From Nitrospiraceae bacterium UBA6905 (GTDB lineage: Bacteria; Nitrospirota; Thermodesulfovibrionia; Thermodesulfovibrionales; UBA6898), in assembly GCA_002451165.1 (NCBI GenBank), contig DKBH01000093.1, positions 1-33,545 of the forward strand: a stretch of DNA of 33,545 nt, given 5' to 3'. Below are positions 15,545-22,731 of the stretch, piece after piece. Position 1 is the stretch's first letter; each line of letters begins with the position of its first letter. The notes under the pieces were generated by a model. The model saw nothing but the letters and a program-made list of their open reading frames with translations. It had not been told where the DNA came from and did no database searches. The position numbers were made by a program, and so were the translations under genes.

Positions 15545-15607
15545 CTTATTGTATCATAGACATACATGATGAAATTCTATCAGAATTCAGCTGAGATTTC
15601 GTGAAGA

Positions 15608-17212
15608 ATGTTCCTTTTTCTGGTCGGCCGGAATATGCATAATGATGCAGGACGATGCGGAGCCGTCCTTGTAAGGGGTGTCAATTGGATCGGCGATGCG
15701 GTTATGACTATTCCCGCTCTGAGGGCGCTAAGAAGATCTCTGCCTGCAGCGAAAATGTCTCTCCTGGTGAAACCCTGGGTCTCACCGTTGTTCGATAAAG
15801 ATCCGGACATCGACGAAATCATTCCTTATTCAGATGACCACAGGGGAATTTCCGGCAAACTCAGGCTCGCCGGAGAGCTGCGAAATCGCCATTTCTGCAT
15901 GGCTATTCTCTTTCAGAATGCCTTCGATGCTGCGCTTCTTGCATTTCTATCCGGCATTCCCGAGCGCATTGGCTATAGCAGGGACGGCAGGAGGTTACTG
16001 CTTACCCTGCCGGTAGAGTTTGACGAGCGCGCAAAAGGGCTGCATCACACGGCTTACTATCTTAACCTCATAAGAAAAGCGGGTATTCCGACCCAGAAGG
16101 TTGAGGCACCATGGATTTTTCTTGATCTGGAAGAACGATTGCGCGCCAGGGCTTCGCTAAGGGAATTAAAAAGGCCCGTTGTTGCGATCAATCCCGGTGC
16201 AACCTACGGTTCTTCAAAAAAATGGGTCCCTGAACGCTTCGCTGAAGTCGCGGCTCGGGTTACGCAGGAAATCGGCGGCAGCGTACTCCTGTTAGGAGGT
16301 CCAAAGGAGACGGCGTTAGCAGATGAGATATTTCAGAAAGCGCATACGGTCGATGCTGAATCCGCGCTCATGGGCGCTTCGATGCTCAACCTTTCCGGTA
16401 AAACCTCACTTCGCGAACTGATAGCCGTCATTGCTGAAAGCGACATTCTGCTCACGAACGATTCCGGTCCTATGCATATAGGCTATGCGGTAGGTACTCC
16501 GGTCGTGGCGATATTCGGCTCAACATCTCCTGAACATACCGGACCTGTGGGTGCAGCGGATATTGTTATCAGAAAACCCGTTGTCTGCGCTCCTTGTTTT
16601 GAGCGCACATGCCGGCGGAAGATGCACGAATGCATGGAACTCATTACGGCCGATGAGGTCTTTGATTCAGTGAAGAGAAGTATCAGGAGAAGACGAGCGG
16701 TCTTTTTCGACCGCGACGGAACGCTCTGCAGGGATGCGCATTACCTGAGCCGGATGGACGACTTTGTATTGTTTCCGTCAATCTCCAGCCTGCTCGCGCT
16801 GAAGGAGGAAGGTTTTGCCCTGATCGGCGTTTCCAACCAGTCAGGAATAGCGCGAGGATTGGTGCAAGAGGAATTTACCCAAAGGGTGAACAGCATGTTC
16901 ATCGAAAGCCATGGCTTCGATGCTTTTTACTACTGTCCGCATCATCCCGACGAACATTGTCACTGCAGAAAACCGCAGCCCGGCATGCTCATAAGGGCAC
17001 GGAATGAGCACTTTATTGATCTCCGCCGCTCATTTTTCGTCGGCGACAAAGAAGAGGACATGATGCTTGCCAGATCTGTCGGTGCACGGGGGATCCTCGT
17101 TAGGACAGGAAAGGCTCAGACCTCGGTATACGCAGATGCCATTGCGAGTGGACTTGCAGATGCCGTTGACATCATTCTGTCCATGGTGCGGACACATGAC
17201 CATGCCTCATAG
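15608..17212 (+). CDS. Fusion: ADP-heptose:LPS heptosyltransferase (WaaF-like) with GmhB heptose-bisphosphate phosphatase
   Basis: A 534-aa two-domain protein. The first part (to about 350) is a GT9 heptosyltransferase: LVRGVNWIGDAVMTIPALRAL at the start, NPGATYGSSKKWVPERFAEVA, and NDSGPMHIGYAVGTPVVAIFG as the ADP-heptose site. The second part (about 360-534) is a HAD phosphatase of the GmhB type: FFDRDGTLCRD nucleophile motif, SNQSGIARG, a zinc loop CPHHPDEHCHC with KPQPGM, and GDKEEDM. The phosphatase removes the 7-phosphate from D-glycero-beta-D-manno-heptose 1,7-bisphosphate, and the transferase adds the finished ADP-heptose to the LPS inner core, so one protein supplies an early and a late step. 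Start uncertain: ATG 15635 (Met10) lies nearer the family start. It overlaps the next gene by 17 bases. Confidence 0.88.
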   Translation: MFLFLVGRNMHNDAGRCGAVLVRGVNWIGDAVMTIPALRALRRSLPAAKMSLLVKPWVSPLFDKDPDIDEIIPYSDDHRGISGKLRLAGELRNRHFCMAILFQNAFDAALLAFLSGIPERIGYSRDGRRLLLTLPVEFDERAKGLHHTAYYLNLIRKAGIPTQKVEAPWIFLDLEERLRARASLRELKRPVVAINPGATYGSSKKWVPERFAEVAARVTQEIGGSVLLLGGPKETALADEIFQKAHTVDAESALMGASMLNLSGKTSLRELIAVIAESDILLTNDSGPMHIGYAVGTPVVAIFGSTSPEHTGPVGAADIVIRKPVVCAPCFERTCRRKMHECMELITADEVFDSVKRSIRRRRAVFFDRDGTLCRDAHYLSRMDDFVLFPSISSLLALKEEGFALIGVSNQSGIARGLVQEEFTQRVNSMFIESHGFDAFYYCPHHPDEHCHCRKPQPGMLIRARNEHFIDLRRSFFVGDKEEDMMLARSVGARGILVRTGKAQTSVYADAIASGLADAVDIILSMVRTHDHAS

Positions 17213-18230
17213 TGCGAACTATCGTAAGATCCTCATCGTAAAACCCAGTTCTTTGGGCGATGTCGTGCACAGCTTGCCTTTTCTTGATGTCGTGAGACGT
17301 TGTTACCCTAAGGCTGAGATCCACTGGGTCATTGCAAAGGGCCTCGAAGGTCTTCTCGAATATCATCCCATGGTCGACAAATGCATTGTGATCAACAAGG
17401 ACCTCTGGAAAAACATATCACGGGCCGGAGATACGCTGACAGAGATCAGACGGCTGTATCGCAGACTCAAGAACGAACACTACGATCTCGCTATAGACTT
17501 GCAGGGCCTCATGAGAAGCGGTCTCATCACCCTTGCTACGCATGCGCCGGAGAGAATCGGTCTTGCTGAAGCCCGCGAAGGCAGCAGGCTCTTCTATACG
17601 GCGAAAGTGAAGGGGGGAAGGGGCCTTCATGCCGTCGAGCGATATCTGAAGGTCGCAGCTGACCTGGGATGTCCCACAGGCGAGAACGGTCCGCAGTTTC
17701 CCCTGCCAATGAGGGGAAGTGACCGCATGAGGCGCGTGAAAGCCGACCTTCAGGCATATGCAATTATTGTCCCGGGAGCGCGCTGGAGGACGAAACTTTG
17801 GCCTGCAGCGAACTTTGGTGCGGTTGCCGCAGGATTGCGGGTGCGTTCAGTCGTGGTCGGCAGCCTCAGCGACCGTGCCATTGCTGATGCAGTCGTAGCT
17901 GCCTCATCCGGACGTGCGCTATCCTTGGCCGGAGAGACTGACCTGTCAGAACTCATAGATCTGATGAGAGGGGCACGGGTGGTGATTACGAATGATTCCG
18001 GTCCTATGCATATTGCTGCGGCGCTGCAGATCCCGGTTATTGCGGTGTTTGGGCCGACAAGCCCTGTCCTGACCGGTCCCTACGGCAAGGGGCATGTTGT
18101 ACTGCAAGCCAAGGAGCCATGCATTCCCTGCTTCAGGAAAACCTGTGCGCATATGAAATGCATGAATGCCATTGCTCCGGAGGAGGTCATAGAAAAAGTC
18201 CATGCTGTTTTGCAGTGGGCAGTGCCATAA
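17196..18230 (+). CDS. LPS heptosyltransferase, GT9 family (WaaC-like)
   Basis: Second GT9 glycosyltransferase (344 aa), probably heptosyltransferase I adding the first heptose to Kdo. The start YRKILIVKPSSLGDVVHSLPFL is the WaaC/WaaF N-terminus. IDLQGLMRSGL and the donor-site block ITNDSGPMHIAAALQIPVIAVFGPTSP confirm the family. ATG 17196 lies within the end of the preceding fusion gene; an in-frame extension upstream to 17067 lies wholly inside that gene and is discarded. ATG 17202 is also possible. Cytoplasmic face of the inner membrane. With its neighbour it gives both heptose transfers of the inner core. Confidence 0.88.
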   Translation: MTMPHSANYRKILIVKPSSLGDVVHSLPFLDVVRRCYPKAEIHWVIAKGLEGLLEYHPMVDKCIVINKDLWKNISRAGDTLTEIRRLYRRLKNEHYDLAIDLQGLMRSGLITLATHAPERIGLAEAREGSRLFYTAKVKGGRGLHAVERYLKVAADLGCPTGENGPQFPLPMRGSDRMRRVKADLQAYAIIVPGARWRTKLWPAANFGAVAAGLRVRSVVVGSLSDRAIADAVVAASSGRALSLAGETDLSELIDLMRGARVVITNDSGPMHIAAALQIPVIAVFGPTSPVLTGPYGKGHVVLQAKEPCIPCFRKTCAHMKCMNAIAPEEVIEKVHAVLQWAVP

Positions 18231-18285
18231 TAAAAAATATATATTCTGCTGAACGAGGACAGAGCACGCTGTTGCCGTGCATGAA

Positions 18286-18597
18286 ATGTCTGCCGTGATA
18301 CTCGGTATTCTTGTCAATACAGACCGGCATCTCGCCCATATTGTCGGCATAGTCAGAGCAGCCCTTTCCCGAGGGTACGGTGTGTCCATCTTTGTTATGG
18401 ACGACGGTACGAGGCTCCTGCATCATGAGATGTTCTGGGAACTGGCGGCGTCACCGGGAGTGAAGGTGAGCTACTGTCTCCAAAGCATGAAAAAAAGAGA
18501 GATCGATACAGTCGGGCTCCCCCCTGAAACCGTGGAAGGTAGCCAGCTGCATAATGTCTTTATGCATCGAGAAGCAGACAGAGTCATTGTGCTGTAA
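18286..18597 (+). CDS. DsrE/TusD-like small protein
   Basis: About 103 aa with the DsrE fold signature: strand-helix start SAVILGILVNTDRHLAHIVGIVRAALSRGYGVSIFVMDDGTR, then VKVSYCLQSMKK, where a single cysteine sits near the position of the active cysteine of DsrE/TusD sulfur-relay proteins. Start taken as ATG 18286; GTG 18277 in frame is an alternative. No clear ribosome site. The next gene, 12 bases on, is a tiny protein similar to the other half of such complexes. Sulfur transfer is the family theme; its presence in an LPS cluster is unexplained. Confidence 0.65.
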   Translation: MSAVILGILVNTDRHLAHIVGIVRAALSRGYGVSIFVMDDGTRLLHHEMFWELAASPGVKVSYCLQSMKKREIDTVGLPPETVEGSQLHNVFMHREADRVIVL

Positions 18598-18609
18598 GAG
18601 GGAGGCAAC

Positions 18610-18780
18610 ATGAAGATTCTGCATATCCTCAATGACGGTCCCGCGGACCTACCCGAAAGAATCATTGCCGTCCACCGAGAACAGCACGACGTCCGGGTCG
18701 TTGATCTGACGCAAAAGGATCTTTCCTATGACGCACTGATCGACGATATCTTTTCCAGCGACAAGGTCATATCCTGGTAA
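18610..18780 (+). CDS. Very short DsrH/TusB-like protein
   Basis: A 56-aa gene with an excellent ribosome site (GGAGG, 18601-18605) four bases before the ATG. The product begins MKILHILNDGPADLPERII and ends IFSSDKVISW. The N-terminal strand-loop (ILHILNDGP) and the C-terminal SSDKVISW resemble the edges of DsrH/TusB-like folds in shortened form. It lies directly behind the DsrE-like gene. I see no cysteine in it, so it cannot be a sulfur acceptor itself. A structural partner or an adapter to the DsrE-like protein is the simplest idea; function unknown. Confidence 0.62.
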   Translation: MKILHILNDGPADLPERIIAVHREQHDVRVVDLTQKDLSYDALIDDIFSSDKVISW

Positions 18781-18801
18781 CGGCGTGCCTTTGATCCTGT
18801 G

Positions 18802-20526
18802 ATGACCATTCGTGCAGGCAAGGAGTCGCCGGTAGTTGTGAGATCTGGTAAACAGCGGACTTCTGATTTTATTCTGCCGGCGCTGTTTGCAGTTGTGGTG
18901 TTGTTTCTCTACTATCTGCTGTATCTCTTCAGAGGGATTGATGACAGCAGGCTTTCGAGTTGGCATGATGTGTTTACCAATGGGTTTCCGCTCAAAACGG
19001 CATGGTCTCTGATTGTCGCGCTGGCTGTGGCATTCCTCCTGTCGGTATTGAAATTGCCCAGGAAAAGGCCGGTGCTGTTCCTTTTTTCGGCATCGTTTGT
19101 GATTTCGGCCTTCTTCTGGCATGAACCTGAGATCATCGTCGATGCCTCCCGGTATTTTACGCAGGCAAAACACCTGGAGATGTATGGGATCGGCTATTTC
19201 TTCCGTGAATGGGGAGGCGCTATCAATGCCTGGACAGATTTGCCCGTAATGCCGTTTCTGTATGGGATCATGTTCAGCATATTCGGTGAGCACAGAATCG
19301 TCATAGCGCTGTTCAATAGCATCCTGTATTCCTCTGCCGTGGTGCTCACTTATCTGACCGGAAAAGAGCTCTGGAACGACGAAGCCGGTCTTTACGGCGG
19401 GATCTTCCTGCTGGGAATACCGTACCTCTATACGCAGGTGCCCCTCATGCTCGTTGACGTCCCTGCCATGTTTTTTTTCATCCTTGCCGTATACACGGCG
19501 ATTCGTGCGCTCCGAACGGGCGGAATGATGATTGCCGCTGCCAGTCTCAGTATCTTCTGCGCTGTTTTCGTGAAGTATTCTGCCGGACTCATGCTTACGG
19601 TCCTCCTGCCCATTCTTGTGGTAGAACTCCTGGTGAACAGGCAAAAGGAACGTGATCGGGTTGCTCTGCGGGGCATGATTGTTTGTTTCGCTTCTTTTTT
19701 TCTTATCTCCCTCGCCATAGCGTTTCTCCATGACGTCATAATGCAACAGGTCCATCTGTTATTGACCTTTCAGGGGCCTGGTCTCCGGAGATGGGGCGAG
19801 AGCTTACTCGCGATCTTTTTTTTCCAGGTGCATCCGGTCATCGCGATCCTCGCAGCGGCTGCAGTTGCCATTGCCATATGGAAGAAAGATTTCACCTTCA
19901 TTGTAGCAGCCTGGGTCGTTCTGCTTGCACTGTTGCTGCCCATACGCCGGATTCGATACCTCATCATGACATTTCCCATGCTCTGCCTTATGGCATCATA
20001 TGGCCTGACGCATGTAACGCGTGTGATGAACACAGGTTTTATCTCCCTGGCAACTGCAGCATGTTCGTTTGCCCTTGCCTATACCGCTTTTTTACCCTTT
20101 CAGCAGAGCACGAGCGCCCAAAATATCAGGAATGCTGCCTTGTATCTGAATTCATTCGATGTAACGTCGGTTGAGGTCATGACACCCTTACCCAAAGACT
20201 ATGTCATGAACCCGGCAACATCTGTTCCCCTTTTCGATCTGTTTCTCCGCGCTCCGATCAGGTACCGGTACCGTGGAACAGACTATCCCCTGCCTGAAGA
20301 CCTGGCCACCTCGCCGCTGAGGTTTACCTGGTCATACATGAACCCGCGGTATTACACGGGCCGGTTATCATCCGAAAAAACAGCAGTGGCAGTCATAACG
20401 GACGGCACTGAACAAGAATACGATCAGGAGCTTTATGAGCGGATAAAAAGGTTTAGCCAAAAAAAGATTTTTGCCGTGCGCGACGACGTGTATCAGCATC
20501 AGACGCTCATAACGGTATATCACTGA
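18802..20526 (+). CDS. ArnT/PMT-family membrane glycosyltransferase
   Basis: Polytopic membrane protein (574 aa) of the GT-C/PMT_2 type. About ten hydrophobic helices are visible from residue 20 to 425. An acidic motif sits in the first periplasmic loop (EPEIIVDASRYFTQAKHLEMYG), where GT-C enzymes keep their catalytic Asp/Glu. ALLLPIRRIRYLIMTFPMLCLM is typical of the C-terminal helix bundle, followed by a soluble tail of about 150 residues. Such enzymes move a sugar from a polyprenyl phosphate to lipid A, core sugar or protein. ATG 18802 was chosen over the adjacent GTG 18799. It follows the heptosyltransferases, so modification of LPS is likely; acceptor unknown. Confidence 0.75.
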   Translation: MTIRAGKESPVVVRSGKQRTSDFILPALFAVVVLFLYYLLYLFRGIDDSRLSSWHDVFTNGFPLKTAWSLIVALAVAFLLSVLKLPRKRPVLFLFSASFVISAFFWHEPEIIVDASRYFTQAKHLEMYGIGYFFREWGGAINAWTDLPVMPFLYGIMFSIFGEHRIVIALFNSILYSSAVVLTYLTGKELWNDEAGLYGGIFLLGIPYLYTQVPLMLVDVPAMFFFILAVYTAIRALRTGGMMIAAASLSIFCAVFVKYSAGLMLTVLLPILVVELLVNRQKERDRVALRGMIVCFASFFLISLAIAFLHDVIMQQVHLLLTFQGPGLRRWGESLLAIFFFQVHPVIAILAAAAVAIAIWKKDFTFIVAAWVVLLALLLPIRRIRYLIMTFPMLCLMASYGLTHVTRVMNTGFISLATAACSFALAYTAFLPFQQSTSAQNIRNAALYLNSFDVTSVEVMTPLPKDYVMNPATSVPLFDLFLRAPIRYRYRGTDYPLPEDLATSPLRFTWSYMNPRYYTGRLSSEKTAVAVITDGTEQEYDQELYERIKRFSQKKIFAVRDDVYQHQTLITVYH

Positions 20527-20534
20527 GCGCTGCT

Positions 20535-20563
20535 TTCGAAAGCTTCTATCAAAGATATATAAT
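20535..20563 (+). promoter_or_regulatory. Probable leaderless promoter of moeA
   Basis: TATAAT at 20558-20563 is a perfect -10 box only 6 bases before the moeA ATG, so transcription should start at or next to the A of the start codon. TTCGAA (20535-20540) at 17-bp spacing is a poor -35. No Shine-Dalgarno sequence precedes the gene. Confidence 0.55.
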
Positions 20564-20569
20564 AGCGGC

Positions 20570-21823
20570 ATGAAAGATATGCTCGGCCGCGACAGCGTGA
20601 TGACAGCGGATAGGGCCATCGGGCTTATCCTGGACGTTGTTGGTTCCCGCAGGACCAGGATTATTAGTGTCGACGTTTCCCAATCGCTTGGCATGGTTTG
20701 CGCCGAAGACGTTATTTCTGCTGAAGATAGCCCTGCATTCGCGCGTTCCACGGTAGACGGTTACGCTGTCAGGGCTGAGGATACCTTCGGCGCAAGGGAG
20801 AGCATGCCGGCATACCTCAATCTCACCGGAGAAATAGTGATGGGTGAAGAAGCTTCTGCCCCTCTTTCTGATGACGGAGCCTTCAGAATCCCCACGGGCG
20901 GCATGCTGCCCAAGGGCGCTGATGCGGTGGTCATGTTCGAGCATGTGCAGGTCATAGACGACAGGATCATAGAGGTGATGAAGCCCGTAGCCCCTGGCGA
21001 GAATGTCATTCAGACCGGCGAAGATGTAGCAGCGGGAGAGATCGTGTTGAGAAGCGGTAGCAGGCTCAGGTCTCAGGAGATCGGCGCCTGTACCGGGATC
21101 GGCGTGAGTGAGATCAGGGTTTTTTCGCGGCCTGTTGTCTCGATCATATCAACGGGGGACGAGATAGTAGCTGCAGAAAAAAAACCTGACGTCGGGCAGA
21201 TACGTGACTCCAACTCGTACATGATAGCCGCCATGGTCTCTGCTGCAGGAGGGGTCCCTTTGCGGAAGGGCATTTACCGTGACGAGTATACGGCTATACG
21301 CAATGCAGTCGAAGAGGCCCTCAAAGATTCTGATGCCATAGCTGTATCCGGCGGCACCTCGGTAGGGACCAAGGATATGATCGCAAGGATTATCGATGAT
21401 ATGGGGAGTCCCGGCATCCTTTTCCATGGCGTTTCCCTGAAGCCGGGTAAGCCGATGATCGGAGGTGTTCTGCAGGGGGTCCCTATCTTTGGTCTGCCCG
21501 GTCATCCTGCTGCGGTGAGCGTCTGTTTTGAGATATTCATCAGGCCGGTACTGAACCTGCTGTCGGGCCTGGAAGATAGACCTGCATATCGTTTGAAGGG
21601 TATTGTTCGTGCCCGACTTTCTCGGAACGTCTCTTCTGCCGGGGGAAGGGAAGAGCATATCCGGGCCATGATCGAGGAGCGGGATGACGGCATCTGGGCT
21701 GTGCCGATATTGGGGAAGTCAGGATTGATCAGGACGCTGGTCAAAGCTGACGGGACTTTTGTGATTCCGCTCAACAGGAGCGGCATTGAAAAGGGCGAAT
21801 TTGTGGATCTGCGACTCTTTTGA
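20570..21823 (+). CDS. moeA: Molybdopterin molybdenumtransferase
   Basis: MoeA (417 aa) inserts molybdate into adenylylated molybdopterin to give molybdenum cofactor, needed by enzymes such as formate dehydrogenase or nitrate reductase. Seen in order: N-terminal domain with SPAFARSTVDGYAVRAED, the GAFRIPTGGMLPKGADAVV stretch, the MPT-binding MogA-like domain with SIISTGDEIV, IRDSNSYMIAAMV and VSGGTSVGTKD, then KPGKPMIGG and GLPGHPAAVSVCFEIF, and a C-terminal beta domain (about 340-417). The length is standard. It stands alone between the glycosyltransferase and tRNA-Val and ends in its own terminator. It may be read from a leaderless message. Confidence 0.95.
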   Translation: MKDMLGRDSVMTADRAIGLILDVVGSRRTRIISVDVSQSLGMVCAEDVISAEDSPAFARSTVDGYAVRAEDTFGARESMPAYLNLTGEIVMGEEASAPLSDDGAFRIPTGGMLPKGADAVVMFEHVQVIDDRIIEVMKPVAPGENVIQTGEDVAAGEIVLRSGSRLRSQEIGACTGIGVSEIRVFSRPVVSIISTGDEIVAAEKKPDVGQIRDSNSYMIAAMVSAAGGVPLRKGIYRDEYTAIRNAVEEALKDSDAIAVSGGTSVGTKDMIARIIDDMGSPGILFHGVSLKPGKPMIGGVLQGVPIFGLPGHPAAVSVCFEIFIRPVLNLLSGLEDRPAYRLKGIVRARLSRNVSSAGGREEHIRAMIEERDDGIWAVPILGKSGLIRTLVKADGTFVIPLNRSGIEKGEFVDLRLF

Positions 21824-21851
21824 ATGGTCGTTCACAGCAGTTGATTTCCTC

Positions 21852-21890
21852 AGGATGTGTTGTCTTCTCTTGACAAACATCCTGTTTTTT
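21852..21890 (+). terminator. Intrinsic terminator of moeA
   Basis: AGGATGTGTTGTC / GACAAACATCCT pair with one bulged base around the loop TTCTCTT, followed by GTTTTTT. It lies 28 bases after the moeA stop. Its 3-prime arm contains the TTGACA that could serve as -35 of the tRNA promoter. Confidence 0.75.
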
Positions 21891-21899
21891 GGGTTAAAT
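21870..21899 (+). promoter_or_regulatory. Promoter of tRNA-Val
   Basis: TTGACA (21870-21875) is a perfect -35. TTAAAT (21894-21899) at 18 bp is a usable -10, 31 bases before the mature tRNA 5-prime end. It overlaps the moeA terminator stem. Confidence 0.5.
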
Positions 21900-21930
21900 C
21901 TATATCGCTTCGCAGCATCTTCCGGATCAT

Positions 21931-22005
21931 AGGCTCGTAGCTCAGGGGGAGAGCGCTACCTTGACACGGTAGAGGTCGGCGGTTCGAAACCGCCCGGGCC
22001 TACCA
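21931..22005 (+). tRNA. tRNA-Val (GAC)
   Basis: A complete cloverleaf of 75 nt with encoded CCA. The acceptor stem AGGCTCG pairs with CGGGCCT (one G-U). The D arm is GCTCAGGGGGAGAGC. The anticodon stem CTACC/GGTAG holds loop TTGACAC with anticodon GAC at 21963-21965. The T arm is GGCGGTTCGAAACCGCC. It reads the valine codons GUC and GUU. It stands alone and marks the border to a gene-poor, A+T-rich stretch. Confidence 0.97.
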
Positions 22006-22230
22006 TAATAAAACGGAGGATTACCATGATACACCATCCTGTAGCCCTTCTTCTTTGTATTTATCTCTACCTCGCTTGCCGGTCAAGATCTTCTGCATAG
22101 CTGCTCGTAGCTAAATGTACATGCTCAGAGGATTGCTGCCCAGAGGCATTCACACTGCACCCCATATCCCCAAATGGAAAAATACAGTATAACCAGGCAG
22201 ATAATAAAATATTTTAGTTCATTCACCGCA

Positions 22231-22327
22231 AACCCCCGGAGGTCGCGCCGGGGGTGAAGTTTATCCACCGGAGGCGCACAACCGTAAGTTGCATGCTGTT
22301 TAGAAAGTCCCGGACGTCAGTCTGGGG
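22231..22327 (+). other. Cluster of three stem-loops, possible structured RNA
   Basis: ACCCCCGG/CCGGGGGT forms an 8-bp stem with loop AGGTCGCG (22231-22254). CAAC/GTTG with loop CGTAA follows at 22277-22289. CCCGGAC/GTCTGGG with loop GTCA is at 22310-22327 (one G-U pair). None is followed by a U-run, so they are not simple terminators. I cannot match them to a known riboswitch. Confidence 0.35.
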
Positions 22328-22607
22328 TTATTAACCTAGGTGCTTATGAAAATTATACTATTGAAAATAGGTAATTATTGTTTCAATTTGAAGCAGTTGT
22401 AAGATAATCAGGGATTATTAAAAATATTTTTTTTACTATGATTATTTTTGATGTACCTATTAGTTGCAAAAATATAATTTAGTGATAAAATTACCTTTAA
22501 CTGTCAGTTTAAGTGTTGGGGCAAAACATATTGATTAACAATGAGGCAGGATTTATCGCGACTATTTTCCGAAGATGCGTGGTGATGCAACAAGGAAGGG
22601 CAGATGA

Positions 22608-22672
22608 ACCGAGAACAAAGAAAGGAGGGTAGACCGAGAACAAAGAAAGGAGGGTAGACCGAGAACAAAGAA
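22608..22672 (+). repeat. 25-bp tandem repeats with Shine-Dalgarno-like cores
   Basis: Two full copies (22608-22632, 22633-22657) and a 15-base partial copy (22658-22672). Each full unit starts ACCGAGAACAAAG and continues AAAGGAGGGTAG, so each carries a near-perfect ribosome site. The real site of the next gene (AAAGGAGGG, 22719-22727) has the same core. A 17-codon frame (22604-22657, ATG with GGAAGGG just upstream) runs through the repeats and could be a leader peptide. The unit length is not a multiple of three. Confidence 0.8.
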
Positions 22673-22731
22673 TGTAGAAAGAATTCAGAATCAGAAAGAA
22701 GGGTGGATTGAAAATAATAAAGGAGGGTTTT

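Larger units (their letters stand above)
22006..22731 (+). other. Gene-poor stretch behind tRNA-Val
   Basis: About 725 bp without a firmly supported gene. It holds: (a) a possible 24-codon frame at 22026-22100 with GGAGGA at 22015-22020, product MIHHPVALLLCIYLYLACRS plus four residues; (b) a group of GC-rich hairpins at 22231-22327; (c) a very A+T-rich block, roughly 22340-22500, with promoter-like boxes TTGCAA (22464-22469) and TAAAAT (22486-22491) at 16-bp spacing; (d) 25-bp tandem repeats at 22608-22672. The base composition differs strongly from the flanks, so recent insertion behind the tRNA is plausible, but I found no integrase and no second copy of the tRNA 3-prime end. Confidence 0.6.

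Noticed and set aside
15573..15587. Second copy of the 6651 operator
   Set aside because: Half-sites are similar, but spacing is 3 bases instead of 5, so it is not the same site; noted only as a possible weak operator.
18649..19755. 368-codon minus-strand frame over the glycosyltransferase
   Set aside because: Low-complexity His/Glu/Arg-rich translation, typical of the complement of membrane-protein codons.
22255..22340. c-di-GMP or cGAMP (GEMM) riboswitch before the secreted protein
   Set aside because: The conserved core segments of GEMM RNAs are not present, and the element is about 400 bases from the gene.
22608..22672. 25-bp repeats as a small CRISPR array
   Set aside because: The repeats are directly adjacent without spacers, and no cas gene is near.
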